Source: Deltaproteobacteria bacterium (lineage in GTDB: Bacteria; Desulfobacterota; Deferrisomatia; Deferrisomatales; BM512). Taken from it: a stretch of DNA of 32,240 nucleotides. Position numbers and translations under genes: made by a program. Positions within the stretch are counted from its first letter, which is position 1, and each line of letters begins with the position of its first letter. Shown in pieces: positions 14,539 through 24,271 of the stretch. The stretch is from assembly GCA_030591565.1 (NCBI GenBank), contig JAUVAU010000026.1, forward strand, positions 1 to 32,240, in the 5' to 3' direction. The notes below the pieces were generated by a model. It saw only the letters and a list, made by a program, of their open reading frames with translations. It did no database searches and was not told the DNA's origin.

Positions 14539-16068
14539 TCACAACCCGAGGATGTTGAATTCTTCCTGATGCAGACCCTCCTTGGCCTTCAGGTTGATCG
14601 CCTTGCCAAGGGCTTTCTCAAGCAATTCCAACCCTGCGCGTTCCTCTTCGAAGATGTATCTGACCACCTCTTTGCTGGCTTCCACCACGACCGAATCGCC
14701 CTTCATCTGAGGCTGTTTTCTGCGCAGCTCGTGAAAGATATCGGTGGACATGGTTGCCTTGGAGCGTACAAGTCCCTTGCCATCGCAGTAGGGGCAGGGT
14801 TCGGAGAGGGCGCGGCCAAGGCTCTCGCCAACGCGCTTTCTGGTCATCTCCACCAGACCCAGGCTGGAGATTTGCAGGAGGTTGGTCCTGGCCCTGTCTT
14901 TCTCGAACTCGGTGCGGAAGTTCTCGAAGACCTTGAGCCGGTTTTCTTCTTCTTCCATATCGATGAAGTCGATGATGATGATGCCGCCGATGTTGCGTAG
15001 GCGAAGCTGGTAGGCGATCTCGCGGGCAGCCTCCATGTTGGTCTTGAAGATCGTATCCTCAAGGTTTCGCTTGCCCACGAAGGAGCCGGTGTTTACGTCG
15101 ATGGCGGTGAGCGCTTCGGTCATCTCGATGACGATATAGCCGCCGCTTTTGAGCCATACCCGTTTCTCCAGGGCGCGGGATATTTCGATCTCGATCCCGA
15201 AAAAGTCGAATACCGGCTCGGGACGGGTGTACAGTTCCACCGAGGTTTTGGCTTCGGGGACGAAGGTCTCGACAAACTCAAGCGTGTGTTTGTACTCTTC
15301 GGGCGAATCCACAATGATCCTTCTCACCGAGGGGGTGTAGAGGTCGCGTATGGAGCGGGAGATAAGGTCGAGATCGGTGTGGAGCAGGTTGGGCGCCGAG
15401 CTGGTCTTGGCGCGTTTATCTATCTGTGCCCAGAGCCTCCGGAGAAAGTCCATCTCGCCGCGCAACTCTTCGGGGCCGCAGCCCACCGCGACCGTGCGTA
15501 CTATGTAGCCGCCGGGGGTGTCTCCCTTTAGCTCCTCCACCATCTCGCGCAGCCGGGTGCGCTCCTCTTCATCCGCGATCCTGCGGCTCACGCCCACGTG
15601 ATCGACCGCTGGGAGGTAGACGATGTTTCGCCCCGGCAGGCTTATGTTCTGGGTGATGCGCGCGCCTTTGCGGCCAAGGGGTTCCTTGGCTACTTGAACG
15701 ATTATTTCCTGGCCCTCTTTGAGCAGTTCATCAATGGAGGCGGCGGGCCTGCGCCTGTAGGGCATGTCGTTCTCGGTCAGCTCCTCCTCGTCATCGGGGG
15801 AGGGGGGGCGGCTTCCCCCTTCGACATCGGAGACGTAGAGGAAGGCGGCCTTGTCCAGCCCGACATCCACGAAGGATGCCTGCATGCCGGGCAACACACG
15901 GCTGACGCGGCTCCGGTAGATGGAGCCGACAAGTCTCTTGTCCCTGATGCTCTCGAAGTAGATCTCGGAGAGCACCTTGCTCTCCATCAGCGCCACACGC
16001 GTCTCTTGAGGCGTGACGCTGATGATGATCTCCTGCTCGCTCCTGGGAGCGCTGGCGTGATGGTCCAT
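14539..16068 (-). CDS. rng: Ribonuclease G (RNase E/G family)
   Basis: A 509-residue endoribonuclease that processes rRNA 5' ends and takes part in mRNA decay. An S1 RNA-binding domain lies near residues 35-150 (RVSRVLPGMQASFVDVGLDKAAFL). The RNase E/G catalytic region includes D324 in DVNTGSF and D367 in IIIIDFID, 43 residues apart as in E. coli RNase E, and the zinc-link CPYCDGKG near residues 425-432. There is no long degradosome scaffold, so RNase G rather than E. Start choice: AAGGA is well placed for ATG 16068. A longer form from ATG 16095 overlaps the upstream stop (ATGA) and is possible. The acidic insert GGSRPPSPDDEEELTEND within S1 is common in non-enteric members. Unlike many relatives, rplU-rpmA do not follow; a structured repeat does. 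Confidence 0.93.
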   Translation of the reverse strand: MDHHASAPRSEQEIIISVTPQETRVALMESKVLSEIYFESIRDKRLVGSIYRSRVSRVLPGMQASFVDVGLDKAAFLYVSDVEGGSRPPSPDDEEELTENDMPYRRRPAASIDELLKEGQEIIVQVAKEPLGRKGARITQNISLPGRNIVYLPAVDHVGVSRRIADEEERTRLREMVEELKGDTPGGYIVRTVAVGCGPEELRGEMDFLRRLWAQIDKRAKTSSAPNLLHTDLDLISRSIRDLYTPSVRRIIVDSPEEYKHTLEFVETFVPEAKTSVELYTRPEPVFDFFGIEIEISRALEKRVWLKSGGYIVIEMTEALTAIDVNTGSFVGKRNLEDTIFKTNMEAAREIAYQLRLRNIGGIIIIDFIDMEEEENRLKVFENFRTEFEKDRARTNLLQISSLGLVEMTRKRVGESLGRALSEPCPYCDGKGLVRSKATMSTDIFHELRRKQPQMKGDSVVVEASKEVVRYIFEEERAGLELLEKALGKAINLKAKEGLHQEEFNILGL

Positions 16069-16091
16069 TGGGGTTGATCCTTTATCTGAAA

Positions 16092-18614
16092 TCATAAAAT
16101 TGTAGTTCTTTCCTTGACGATTCCCGTCAACGCACGCACGCCCTCACCAAGTCCTGCCAGGGAGGATACCAACGCCTCGGGTGAGACGGAGCGGCCATCG
16201 GGGTCGCGTTTTAATACCAGTCTAAGCCCTTCGCCTTCATGGAGGAGTGAGCGCACGTACGTTTTCGCTTCGATCACCCGGTCGGGCTTATTTTTTCTTC
16301 TCTTTATTATTTCAAAGGATTGGGATTTGTCGAAATTTTCGATCAATTTATCCCAACCGCCAGCAGCCAGAGCCTTTTGGGTCGCCTCAATCGAAGGGGT
16401 CAGCATAAACTCTTCAATAGTGTTAACGCCCCCAAAGCCGCCGCTGCCCTGATTAAGCACCCACATGGAGTCGATTTTAAGTCCCTGGGGCAGCTTGGAG
16501 TTTACCTCTTCAACGGCTTTTGCCAAAGGAGGAACGTATTTAAGCCGCATCTCGCCGCTTTCGCTAAGCGACTCGGTGCCCAGCGGCATCGCAGCGCCCA
16601 GCTGTACCTTGGGGTGGGGGTTGAACCCTTTGGAGTAGATCAGCGGCAGCCCCGCAGCTCTGATACCCCTGACCAGCGACGCCGTCGTCTCAAGGTGGGA
16701 GAGGTATCTTGCCGGTCCGGTCTTGGAGAAGGTGAAGCGGACCCGCGTGAACTCTTCCTGCTCGTCAACCGGAGTGTCAGGGGGCGATTCCGGTTTCTCA
16801 CCATACTCCATGGGGACGCGCACGCCCAGGGGCTCCAGCGTTTCAAAGTCGCAGAGGCCGCAGCCCGTGCACTCGCCCGTGCGGCAGTCGCCGGTTGCTT
16901 CGCCCGCGAGCGCCTTTTTGAGTTCGCTCAAAAGGTAGGAGCGGCTGGCGCCCGCATCGACCATATCCCAGGGGAGCGGTTCGCCGGTGTTTCGCTCGCG
17001 CAGGTAGCTCGGGTAATCCAACCCGGTCTGGGCCATAGCCTGCTGCCACTTGTCCCAGTCAAACTCACTCGTCCAGCCGTCCATCCTGCAGCCCAGCCGG
17101 TAGGCGGCCAATATCGCCTTGCCCACCCTGCGGTCGCCCCGCGCAATTACCCCTTCCAGTATGCTGGTGGCGGGGTCGTGCATCTTTAGCTGAACCCGCT
17201 TGCCGGGCAGGTCATTGCGAAACCTCTTCTGTATTTCTCGCGTCTCTTCCATGCCCATCTGCGCTGCCCACTGGAAGGGGGTGTGCGTCTTGGGGACGAA
17301 GTTGGAGATGGAGACGGTTATGCGCGACTTGCCCCCCGGGGCCAGGCCGGCGATCTTTCGCACGAGTTGGTTCAACGCGTCATAGTCCTCTTCGGTTTCG
17401 GTGGGCAGGCCGATCATGAAGTAGAGCTTCACCCCTTTCCATCCCGCCGCGAAGATGGATTTAACCGACTCTATAATGGTCTCATCGGTGAAATCCTTGT
17501 TCACCACCTTGCGCAGCCGCTCGCTCCCTGCCTCGGGGGCGAGGGTGAAGCCGGACTTTCTGACTCGTGAGACCTCCTCGGCCAGACGTGGGTCGAGGTT
17601 GTCGATACGCAAGCTGGGGAGGCTGACCGACACCTTCTCCTTCTGGTGTTCGTCCATGAGGTTCACAAGCAGCGGGCCGATGCAGGAGTAGTCGCCGGTG
17701 GAGAGCGAGAGCAACCCCACCTCATCCTGGCCTGTCAGGGCGAGTCCTTCGGTCACCGCTTTGAGGATCGACGCGGGTTCCCGTTCCCTCACAGGACGGT
17801 AGAGAAACCCGGCCTGGCAAAAGCGGCACCCCCTGGTGCAGCCACGGGCAATCTCGATCGCCAACCGGTTATGTACGGTGTCACCAAATGAAGGGATCGG
17901 CCTGGGGGGCGGCGTGGTTTCCAGGTCGGCAAGGATTCGGCGGTGTACAGGGGTGGAACCCTCTGCGAAACCGGTAAATTTGCCATCCGCATAAAGGGGT
18001 TTCACCTTGAGGGGTGAATAGACACCCTCAATTGTACCCAACGCTTCAATCTTCTCGCTTCGGCTTAGCCCTTTCTCCTTTGCTTCCAGTAACTTCGAGG
18101 CTATTTCGGCCACTGCTTCTTCACCATCTCCGATCAGGAAGAGGTCGAAAAAGTCGGCAAACGGCTCCGGGTTGGCAGCCACCGGGCCGCCGCCAATCAC
18201 TATGGGGGCCTCGTCAGCGCGGTCTGCTGACAAAATAGGGACATCACCAAGGTCGAGCATCGCCAGGACGTTGGTGGCGCACAATTCATATTGAAGAGTA
18301 AAGCCAATGAGGTCGAACTCGGAGAGGCTGTGCCCCGTCTCGCGGCTCAAAAGGGTCATACCCTTTTCGCGCATCACCTGCTCCATGTCGGGCCAGGGGG
18401 CATAGGCACGTTCGGCCAACACGCCTTCGATGGAGTTGAAGAGATCGTAGAGGATCGGGAGGCCCAGGTGGCTCATCCCGATCTCGTAGGTGTCGGGGAA
18501 AGCCAGCGCGACTCGCAGCGCCGTCTCATCCCATGCTTTGGGAGAGAGTGAGCCCTCAAGCCCCTCGTAACGTCCGGGGCGCTCCACGTCCAGTAGATGG
18601 TGGGGATAGCTCAT
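16092..18614 (-). CDS. Fused radical SAM protein (TIGR03960) and DUF2344 (TIGR03936) protein
   Basis: An 840-residue fusion. Residues about 1-230 resemble a cobalamin-binding type N-terminal domain (FPDTYEIGMSHLGL, IGGGP, IGDGEE). The radical SAM core follows with C259-x3-C263-x2-C266 in RGCTRGCRFCQ for the [4Fe-4S] cluster and SAM. A second cysteine set, C577, C582, C585 and C588, closes that part and could hold another cluster or zinc. From about residue 628 comes DUF2344 (RFTFSKTGPARYLSHLE, YSKGFNPHPK). Both halves are usually neighbours or fused and sit beside RNase G, suggesting a role in RNA or ribosome maturation; the reaction is unproven. The start at 18614 lies one base after the preceding gene's stop; a longer frame to 18689 would overlap that gene. 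Its stop overlaps the alternative RNase G start. Confidence 0.92.
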   Translation of the reverse strand: MSYPHHLLDVERPGRYEGLEGSLSPKAWDETALRVALAFPDTYEIGMSHLGLPILYDLFNSIEGVLAERAYAPWPDMEQVMREKGMTLLSRETGHSLSEFDLIGFTLQYELCATNVLAMLDLGDVPILSADRADEAPIVIGGGPVAANPEPFADFFDLFLIGDGEEAVAEIASKLLEAKEKGLSRSEKIEALGTIEGVYSPLKVKPLYADGKFTGFAEGSTPVHRRILADLETTPPPRPIPSFGDTVHNRLAIEIARGCTRGCRFCQAGFLYRPVREREPASILKAVTEGLALTGQDEVGLLSLSTGDYSCIGPLLVNLMDEHQKEKVSVSLPSLRIDNLDPRLAEEVSRVRKSGFTLAPEAGSERLRKVVNKDFTDETIIESVKSIFAAGWKGVKLYFMIGLPTETEEDYDALNQLVRKIAGLAPGGKSRITVSISNFVPKTHTPFQWAAQMGMEETREIQKRFRNDLPGKRVQLKMHDPATSILEGVIARGDRRVGKAILAAYRLGCRMDGWTSEFDWDKWQQAMAQTGLDYPSYLRERNTGEPLPWDMVDAGASRSYLLSELKKALAGEATGDCRTGECTGCGLCDFETLEPLGVRVPMEYGEKPESPPDTPVDEQEEFTRVRFTFSKTGPARYLSHLETTASLVRGIRAAGLPLIYSKGFNPHPKVQLGAAMPLGTESLSESGEMRLKYVPPLAKAVEEVNSKLPQGLKIDSMWVLNQGSGGFGGVNTIEEFMLTPSIEATQKALAAGGWDKLIENFDKSQSFEIIKRRKNKPDRVIEAKTYVRSLLHEGEGLRLVLKRDPDGRSVSPEALVSSLAGLGEGVRALTGIVKERTTIL

Positions 18615-18615
18615 A

Positions 18616-18945
18616 TCAGTGTATTCGCCCTTCTTCGTCGGGTTTTTCGCCGGGTTCTGCGCCTGAATCTTCGTCAACCGGCTCGCCAATCGGGTTGTGC
18701 ATGAAATCGGTTTTGCAGACCTTGCAGAGCACGAAGCCCTTTGACTGGTATACGTCGTGATCCTGCTCGCTCTGGGGCTTTAATTGCTTTTTCTCGTCAA
18801 TACGCAGCATGAACGCCTCAAGGTCGTCGATGTCGCCGTCGCTGGGCATCTTGCCGTCGAAATCCGCCGTGACGTGGATGGTGACCAGATAGCGCAGATC
18901 GCCATCCTTCAGCTTTATCCCGCACCGTTTGCAGTAAGTGCTCAT
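18616..18945 (-). CDS. Small zinc-ribbon-like protein, unknown function
   Basis: A 109-residue acidic protein. An N-terminal C5-x2-C8 pair (YCKRCGIKL) and a later C-x2-C pair ([14 protein letters not shown]) could coordinate one zinc ion. Between them is a strand-rich segment ([15 protein letters not shown]), and the C-terminus is a disordered-looking Glu/Asp/Pro tail. Its ATG overlaps the uvrA stop (ATGA), and its own stop is one base from the radical SAM gene, so it is translated as part of that operon. I do not recognise a named family. The tight coupling with uvrA and the radical SAM fusion suggests co-expression but not a specific function. Confidence 0.8.
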   Translation of the reverse strand: MSTYCKRCGIKLKDGDLRYLVTIHVTADFDGKMPSDGDIDDLEAFMLRIDEKKQLKPQSEQDHDVYQSKGFVLCKVCKTDFMHNPIGEPVDEDSGAEPGEKPDEEGRIH

Positions 18946-21770
18946 GCGTTCCCCCTGAGGTGGGAGAGCAGCCCGGCTCCGGTGTGCGAGACCTTGGCTT
19001 TTTGGGCCACCTCCTCGGGAGTGCCGTAGGCCACCAGCTCCCCGCCGCCGTCGCCTCCGTCGGGACCGAGATCGATAACGCGGTCGGCGGTCTTGATTAC
19101 ATCAAGGTTGTGCTCTATTACAAGCACTGTATTGCCCGAATCCACCAGCCGCTCCAAAACCTCCAGCAACTTCCTCACATCCTCGAAGTGGAGCCCGGTC
19201 GTGGGCTCGTCGAGGACGTAGAGGGTCTTTCCTGTGGCTCTCTTGGAGAGCTCCTTTGAGAGCTTTACCCGCTGCGCCTCTCCGCCCGACAGCGTCGTCG
19301 AAGACTGCCCCAGCCTGATGTAGCCCAGCCCGACCAGCTCCAGCGTCTCCAGCTTTGGCCGCAGGGTGGGGACATTGGTAAAGAACCTGAGCGCCTGGGA
19401 AACGGTCATGTCCAGCACGTCGGCTATGGACGCGCCCTTGTACAAAACCTGAAGGGTCTCGGGGTTATAGCGCAGCCCGCCGCATTCGTCGCAGGTTACG
19501 TACACGTCGGGCAGAAAGTGCATCTCGATCTTCATCATCCCGTCGCCCTTGCACGCCTCGCACCTGCCCCCCTTCACGTTGAAGGAGAAGCGGCCCTGCT
19601 TGTAGCCCCTGGTGCGCGAATCGGGCAGCTGGGAAAAAAGCTCCCTTATCGGTGTCAGCAGGCCGGTGTAGGTGGCGGGGTTGGAGCGCGGCGTGCGCCC
19701 GATGGGGGACTGGTTCACGTCCACCACCTTGTCGATGAACTCAACGCCCTCAAGGCGATCGTAGCCCAGCGGCTTTGTGCGCGAGTTGTTGAGCTGACCG
19801 GTCAGCGCGGGCAGCAGTGTGTCGATTATCGCGGAAGATTTACCCGACCCGGAGACCCCCGTGACGCAGGTGAAGCAGCCGAGATTTATCTCAAGATCAA
19901 TGTTTTTCAGATTGTGGCCGGTGGCCCCGAAGAGGGTCAGTCGCTTGCCGTTGGGCTTGCGCCGCTCCTCGGGGAGGGGGATTGAAGTCTTACCGCCGAG
20001 ATACGCGCCGGTCAGGCTGGCCGGGTTGGCGATTATCTCATCGGGCGTGCCCTCGGCCACGATGCAGCCGCCATTCTCACCAGCGCCCGGTCCCATGTCG
20101 ATCACGTAATCCGCTGCGCGGATCGTGTCTTCATCGTGTTCCACCAGGAGCACCGAGTTGCCCAGATCGCGCAACTCCTTCAAGGTTTCGAGCAGCTTTG
20201 AGTTGTCGCGATGGTGCAGCCCTATCGTCGGCTCGTCGAGGATGTAGAGGACGCCGGTGAGCCGCGAACCCACCTGGGTAGCCAGTCGTATGCGCTGGCT
20301 CTCGCCGCCGGAAAGAGAACCCGCGTTGCGCTCAAGGGTCAGGTACCCAAGCCCAACATCGGCCAAAAAGCCAAGGCGGTCGCCGATCTCTTTGAGCACT
20401 CTTCTTGCAATCGTTCTTTGCCGCTCGTCTAGCTCCAGGGTGGAGAAAAATACACCCGCTTCGACGATCGACATGGCCGACACATGATGGATGGGCTCGC
20501 CGCCGATCGTCACGCCTCTGGACTCGGGGCGCAGCCTCGCCCCCCCGCACTCTTGGCAAAGTCTGATCTCCAGAAATTTTTCCAGGGAGGTCAAATCATC
20601 GCCTCCCTCCGATTCCCTGATCTTGCGTTCAAGCCTCGGCACCACCCCCTCAAAGGGTTTTTTGGAGCGATAGCTCGAACGCTTTCCCTCTAAACGAAAG
20701 CTGATCTCTTCATCGCCGGTGCCGTAGAGGATCGCGTCGGTGATCTTGGTCGGCAGCGCCTTCCAGGGTGTCTCCGGATTGGAGCCATAGTGGGAGACTA
20801 TCGAGGCGAGGACCTTGCGATAGTAGTTAGCCATTTGGCTTTCCCAGGTGGAGACCGCCCCGTCCAGCACCGATTTATCCGGGTCGGCCACGATTGTGGC
20901 GGGGTCCACCGCGATTCGCGAGCCAAGGCCGTCGCACGCCGGACAGGCGCCGTGGGGTGAGTTGAAGGAGAAGGCGCGGGGGCTTATTTCCGGCAGAGAT
21001 ATGTTGCAGTCGGGGCAGGCGAACTGCTCGGAGAAGAGCTGGCGCTCGCCCCCGGTGGTCATCGCTATGGCCAGCCCGTCACCCTTGGCCGTGGCAAGCT
21101 CCAACGCCTCGCTGATGCGGCCCCTCGCGGCGGGCTTGACCACTATCCGGTCAACGACAACTTCAATCGTATGCTTGAAGTTCTTGTCCAACTCGATCTC
21201 TTCATCCAGCTCACGCGTTTCGTCATCCACCCGAACCCGCGCAAAACCAGCCCGGCGCAGCTCCTCGAAGAGCGCCCTGTAATGCCCCTTGCGGCCCCGC
21301 ACCACGGGGGCGAGGATCTCAAGGCGGGTGCCCTCCTCCATCTCCAATATGCGCTCGGTCATGTGGGTGATCGTCTGGCTTGTGATCGGCTTTCCACAGC
21401 CGGTGCAGTGCGGAGTCCCCACGCGGGCGTAGAGCACCCTCATGTAGTCGTATATTTCCGTCACCGTGCCCACGGTGGAGCGGGGGTTGCGGCTGGTGGT
21501 CTTCTGTTCGATGGCGATGGCGGGGGAGAGTCCCTCGATGGAGTCCACGTCGGGCTTGTCCATCTGTTCCAGAAATTGGCGGGCGTAGGCTGACAAGCTC
21601 TCGACGTAGCGACGCTGCCCCTCGGCGTAGAGGGTGTCGAAGGCGAGACTCGACTTGCCCGAGCCGCTGAGCCCGGTTATCACAACCAGCTTGCCCCTGG
21701 GGATCGAGAGGTTCAGGTTCTTGAGGTTGTGCTCCCTCGCGCCCCTTATGTTTATCTGGTCGTAGCTCAT
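18942..21770 (-). CDS. uvrA: UvrABC excision nuclease subunit A
   Basis: A 942-residue ABC-type ATPase that detects bulky DNA damage and loads UvrB in nucleotide-excision repair. It has two nucleotide-binding halves: Walker [11 protein letters not shown] near the N-terminus and [19 protein letters not shown] in the second half, with signatures [12 protein letters not shown] and [15 protein letters not shown]. Zinc modules are intact: [12 protein letters not shown] paired with CPACDGLG, and [19 protein letters not shown] followed by CDECGG. The hallmark [12 protein letters not shown] follows the first ATP site. Length equals the usual 940-950. No clear Shine-Dalgarno site precedes ATG 21770; the phosphohexomutase stop is 24 bases upstream. 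Its stop overlaps the start of the zinc-ribbon gene. Confidence 0.97.
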   Translation of the reverse strand: MSYDQINIRGAREHNLKNLNLSIPRGKLVVITGLSGSGKSSLAFDTLYAEGQRRYVESLSAYARQFLEQMDKPDVDSIEGLSPAIAIEQKTTSRNPRSTVGTVTEIYDYMRVLYARVGTPHCTGCGKPITSQTITHMTERILEMEEGTRLEILAPVVRGRKGHYRALFEELRRAGFARVRVDDETRELDEEIELDKNFKHTIEVVVDRIVVKPAARGRISEALELATAKGDGLAIAMTTGGERQLFSEQFACPDCNISLPEISPRAFSFNSPHGACPACDGLGSRIAVDPATIVADPDKSVLDGAVSTWESQMANYYRKVLASIVSHYGSNPETPWKALPTKITDAILYGTGDEEISFRLEGKRSSYRSKKPFEGVVPRLERKIRESEGGDDLTSLEKFLEIRLCQECGGARLRPESRGVTIGGEPIHHVSAMSIVEAGVFFSTLELDERQRTIARRVLKEIGDRLGFLADVGLGYLTLERNAGSLSGGESQRIRLATQVGSRLTGVLYILDEPTIGLHHRDNSKLLETLKELRDLGNSVLLVEHDEDTIRAADYVIDMGPGAGENGGCIVAEGTPDEIIANPASLTGAYLGGKTSIPLPEERRKPNGKRLTLFGATGHNLKNIDLEINLGCFTCVTGVSGSGKSSAIIDTLLPALTGQLNNSRTKPLGYDRLEGVEFIDKVVDVNQSPIGRTPRSNPATYTGLLTPIRELFSQLPDSRTRGYKQGRFSFNVKGGRCEACKGDGMMKIEMHFLPDVYVTCDECGGLRYNPETLQVLYKGASIADVLDMTVSQALRFFTNVPTLRPKLETLELVGLGYIRLGQSSTTLSGGEAQRVKLSKELSKRATGKTLYVLDEPTTGLHFEDVRKLLEVLERLVDSGNTVLVIEHNLDVIKTADRVIDLGPDGGDGGGELVAYGTPEEVAQKAKVSHTGAGLLSHLRGNA

Positions 21771-21794
21771 GATTTATCGGTCAGCCTTTGGCGG

Positions 21795-23219
21795 TCAGCC
21801 TCTTATACCGGCCAACTTTTGGCCCTCTTTCAGTAACTCTTCCAGTTGCTCTTCATCCGCCGCCTCGGCGTAGATGCGTACCAGCGGCTCGGTGCCGGAG
21901 GTGCGCATGAGCAGCCAGGAGAGGTCGGTTCTGGTCAGCTTTATCCCGTCCAGCTCGTTAAAGTGTTCCACGTCCATACCGCAAAGGTTATCGGGCGGGG
22001 AAAAGTCAGCGAAACGCTTTCGTGCTTCGGCTATCTCCCCGGCGGAGAGCTTCAGGTCAACCCGTCCATAGACGAAATGGCCGGTGAGCTGGAAAACACT
22101 CTCCAGATAGTCGCGCAGTCCCTTACCGGTGGAGCCGATCAGCTCTGCGAGTAATAGTGCCGCAGCGACCCCGTCGCGCTCGGGAAGGTGCGCCCCGATG
22201 CCCACCGCGCCGGACTCTTCACCGGCTATGAGGATCGGCTGATCATTTATCAATTTACCGGCGTGGCGAAAGCCGATAGGGGTTTCGATGATCTGCCGCC
22301 CATGCTCGCGGGCGATACCGTCAAGCATCGAAGTGGCTGAAACGGTCTTTACGATGTCGCCACCAAAACCCTTTTCCTCGATCAAATATTTAGCCAATAC
22401 GGCTAAAATCCGCTGGGGGGAAAAGAAGCGCCCCCGCTCGTCCACCCCGGCGATCCGGTCGCCGTCGCCATCGTTCGCCACCCCGAACCTCGCGCCGGTT
22501 GCGGTCACCCGCTCCATTAGTTTACCCAATCGGTCCGGCACAGGCTCGGGTCCCACTCCGCCAAAGCCCGGATTGTACTCACCCCGCAGGGTCGTGGTAG
22601 CTACCCCGGCAAGTGTCAGCACGCGGTCGGTCCACCCCGCGCCGCAGCCATGCATGGCGTCGAAGACGCAGCTGCCCGCGCGCCCGGCCCTGTCGAAATC
22701 CACCAGCTTCCGCAGATCGTCAAGGTAAGCCTCCCAGGGGTCCAGCGGGTTTATGAGGTCCTTGCGGGGGGAGGGATTGTAATCCGGTTCATTGCCATCC
22801 TCCAATTCATCGAGGATTGCTTCAATGGCCGTGTTGGTCTCGGTCAGCGATGGCCCGCCATAGGGTTCCTTGATCTTGATCCCGCCATACTCGGGGGGAT
22901 TGTGGGATGCGGTGACCATGACCCCCGCCGCCAGTCCATGTTCACGCACAGCCCAGGAGAGCACCGGCGTGGGCAGGTATCGGCCGGGCAGGAGGACCGG
23001 GATTCCCATGGATGAGAGCACCCGCGCCATGAGCGCCGCGTGGTCGGGGGAGAGCAGTCTGCGGTCATAGCCGACCGCCACGCCCAGTTGCGCCGTCCCC
23101 TTGCGTTCCAGGTATATGCCCAGCGCGTGCGCGACCCTGGCGACGCTCTCGTGGGTCACGTCTTTGGAGACGATGCCCCGCCAGCCGTCGGTGCCGAATC
23201 TTATGGGGGAGCGGCTCAC
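21795..23219 (-). CDS. Alpha-D-phosphohexomutase (phosphoglucomutase/phosphomannomutase/GlmM-like)
   Basis: A 474-residue four-domain mutase that moves phosphate between C1 and C6 of a hexose through a phosphoserine. Features in order: FGTDGWRG substrate loop at the N-terminus; catalytic S105 in VTASHNPPEYGG; metal loop DGDGDRIAG; sugar-binding GEESGAVGIG; and the phosphate-binding RTSGTEPLVRIY in domain 4. Substrate choice (glucose, mannose or glucosamine phosphate) cannot be fixed from sequence. GTG 23219 was chosen because it overlaps the pdxA stop (GTGA) and has AGGAAGGG upstream; the frame extends to 23273 without homologous sequence. It probably serves cell-envelope sugar nucleotide synthesis, with uvrA following by position rather than pathway. 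Confidence 0.93.
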   Translation of the reverse strand: MSRSPIRFGTDGWRGIVSKDVTHESVARVAHALGIYLERKGTAQLGVAVGYDRRLLSPDHAALMARVLSSMGIPVLLPGRYLPTPVLSWAVREHGLAAGVMVTASHNPPEYGGIKIKEPYGGPSLTETNTAIEAILDELEDGNEPDYNPSPRKDLINPLDPWEAYLDDLRKLVDFDRAGRAGSCVFDAMHGCGAGWTDRVLTLAGVATTTLRGEYNPGFGGVGPEPVPDRLGKLMERVTATGARFGVANDGDGDRIAGVDERGRFFSPQRILAVLAKYLIEEKGFGGDIVKTVSATSMLDGIAREHGRQIIETPIGFRHAGKLINDQPILIAGEESGAVGIGAHLPERDGVAAALLLAELIGSTGKGLRDYLESVFQLTGHFVYGRVDLKLSAGEIAEARKRFADFSPPDNLCGMDVEHFNELDGIKLTRTDLSWLLMRTSGTEPLVRIYAEAADEEQLEELLKEGQKLAGIRG

Positions 23220-24208
23220 GTGGAACCCTTCCTGCTCAGGGCCAATCGGTTTCGGGCTATGCGGGCGGCGCATTTGATCGCTTCGATCATGGAGCCGGGG
23301 GAGGCCTCTCCCCTTCCCGCGATGTCGAAGGCGGTGCCGTGGTCGGGGCTGGTGCGTACTATGGGAAGCCCAAGGGTCACGTTCACGCCATCGTCAAAAT
23401 GGAGCATCTTGAAGGGCGCCAGCCCCTGGTCGTGATAGATGGCGAGCACCACGTCGAACTCGCCCTGGTGCGCCATGGCGAACCCGGCATCGGCTGGGAT
23501 GGGACCGATTGCGTTGATATTGCGCTCAACGGCTGTTCGTATGGCGGGGGCGATTATTGAAATTTCCTCGTCGCCAAGTCTCCCGTTTTCACCCGCGTGG
23601 GGGTTTAGTCCGCACACTGCGATGCGGGGCGCCGGGAGACCGAATTCCCGGGTGAGGCCGTTATGGCAGGCCTCGATCTTTTCAAGAATCAATGCGGTAG
23701 AGAGGGAAGCGGCAACCTGGGCCAGCGGCAGGTGGGTTGTGGCGAGCACCACCTTTAGCCCGGTGGAATAGAACATCATGGTGGGGGAGGCCGAGCAGCG
23801 TTCACCCAGCAGCTCGGTGTGGCCGGGGGCGTCGCACCCCGCCAGCTTCAGCCCCTCTTTAGTGAGCGGCGCGGTGACGAGGCAGTCCACCTTGGACTCG
23901 GCCTCAGTGCCCAGCGCCAGCTCTATACCCTTTTCAACCGAGGCGAGCGCAGCGCGTGCCGAAGAGTCTGTTATCCTGCCCCAGCTCCAGTGTATCTCTT
24001 CGCCGGGGAGGGGGTCTACTATCGCAGAATTGGGGGGAAGCTCGGTAAGTCCGGCAGCAGCCAGTGATTTTAGCCAGACCTGTTTGGGTCCGACCAGGGA
24101 ATATACAAACTCCCCGTCATTGATGGAGGCGATAGCCTTCAACGCCACCTCGGGCCCTATACCGCCGGGTTCCCCACAGGTGACGGCTATGCGGATTGGT
24201 GCTGCCAT
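23216..24208 (-). CDS. pdxA: 4-hydroxythreonine-4-phosphate dehydrogenase (PdxA)
   Basis: A 330-residue enzyme of the DXP-dependent pyridoxal phosphate pathway. It oxidises 4-phosphohydroxy-L-threonine with NAD(P), giving the amino-ketone that PdxJ joins to deoxyxylulose phosphate. The family opening TCGEPGGIGPEV is present, as are the substrate loop TAPLTKEG and the three zinc-ligand histidine segments PGHTELL, NPHAGENG and YHDQGLAPFK. The C-terminal GLPIVRTSPDHGTAFDIAG block is complete, and length matches the family. No strong ribosome-binding site is seen before ATG 24208. The SurA-like gene ends 63 bases upstream on the same strand, and the stop overlaps the phosphohexomutase GTG. Confidence 0.96.
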   Translation of the reverse strand: MAAPIRIAVTCGEPGGIGPEVALKAIASINDGEFVYSLVGPKQVWLKSLAAAGLTELPPNSAIVDPLPGEEIHWSWGRITDSSARAALASVEKGIELALGTEAESKVDCLVTAPLTKEGLKLAGCDAPGHTELLGERCSASPTMMFYSTGLKVVLATTHLPLAQVAASLSTALILEKIEACHNGLTREFGLPAPRIAVCGLNPHAGENGRLGDEEISIIAPAIRTAVERNINAIGPIPADAGFAMAHQGEFDVVLAIYHDQGLAPFKMLHFDDGVNVTLGLPIVRTSPDHGTAFDIAGRGEASPGSMIEAIKCAARIARNRLALSRKGST

Positions 24209-24271
24209 GAGCGTTCTCGTTATGTCTTGAAAATATTAAAAACCGAATAATCAGTCGTGTGCAGCCCAATA

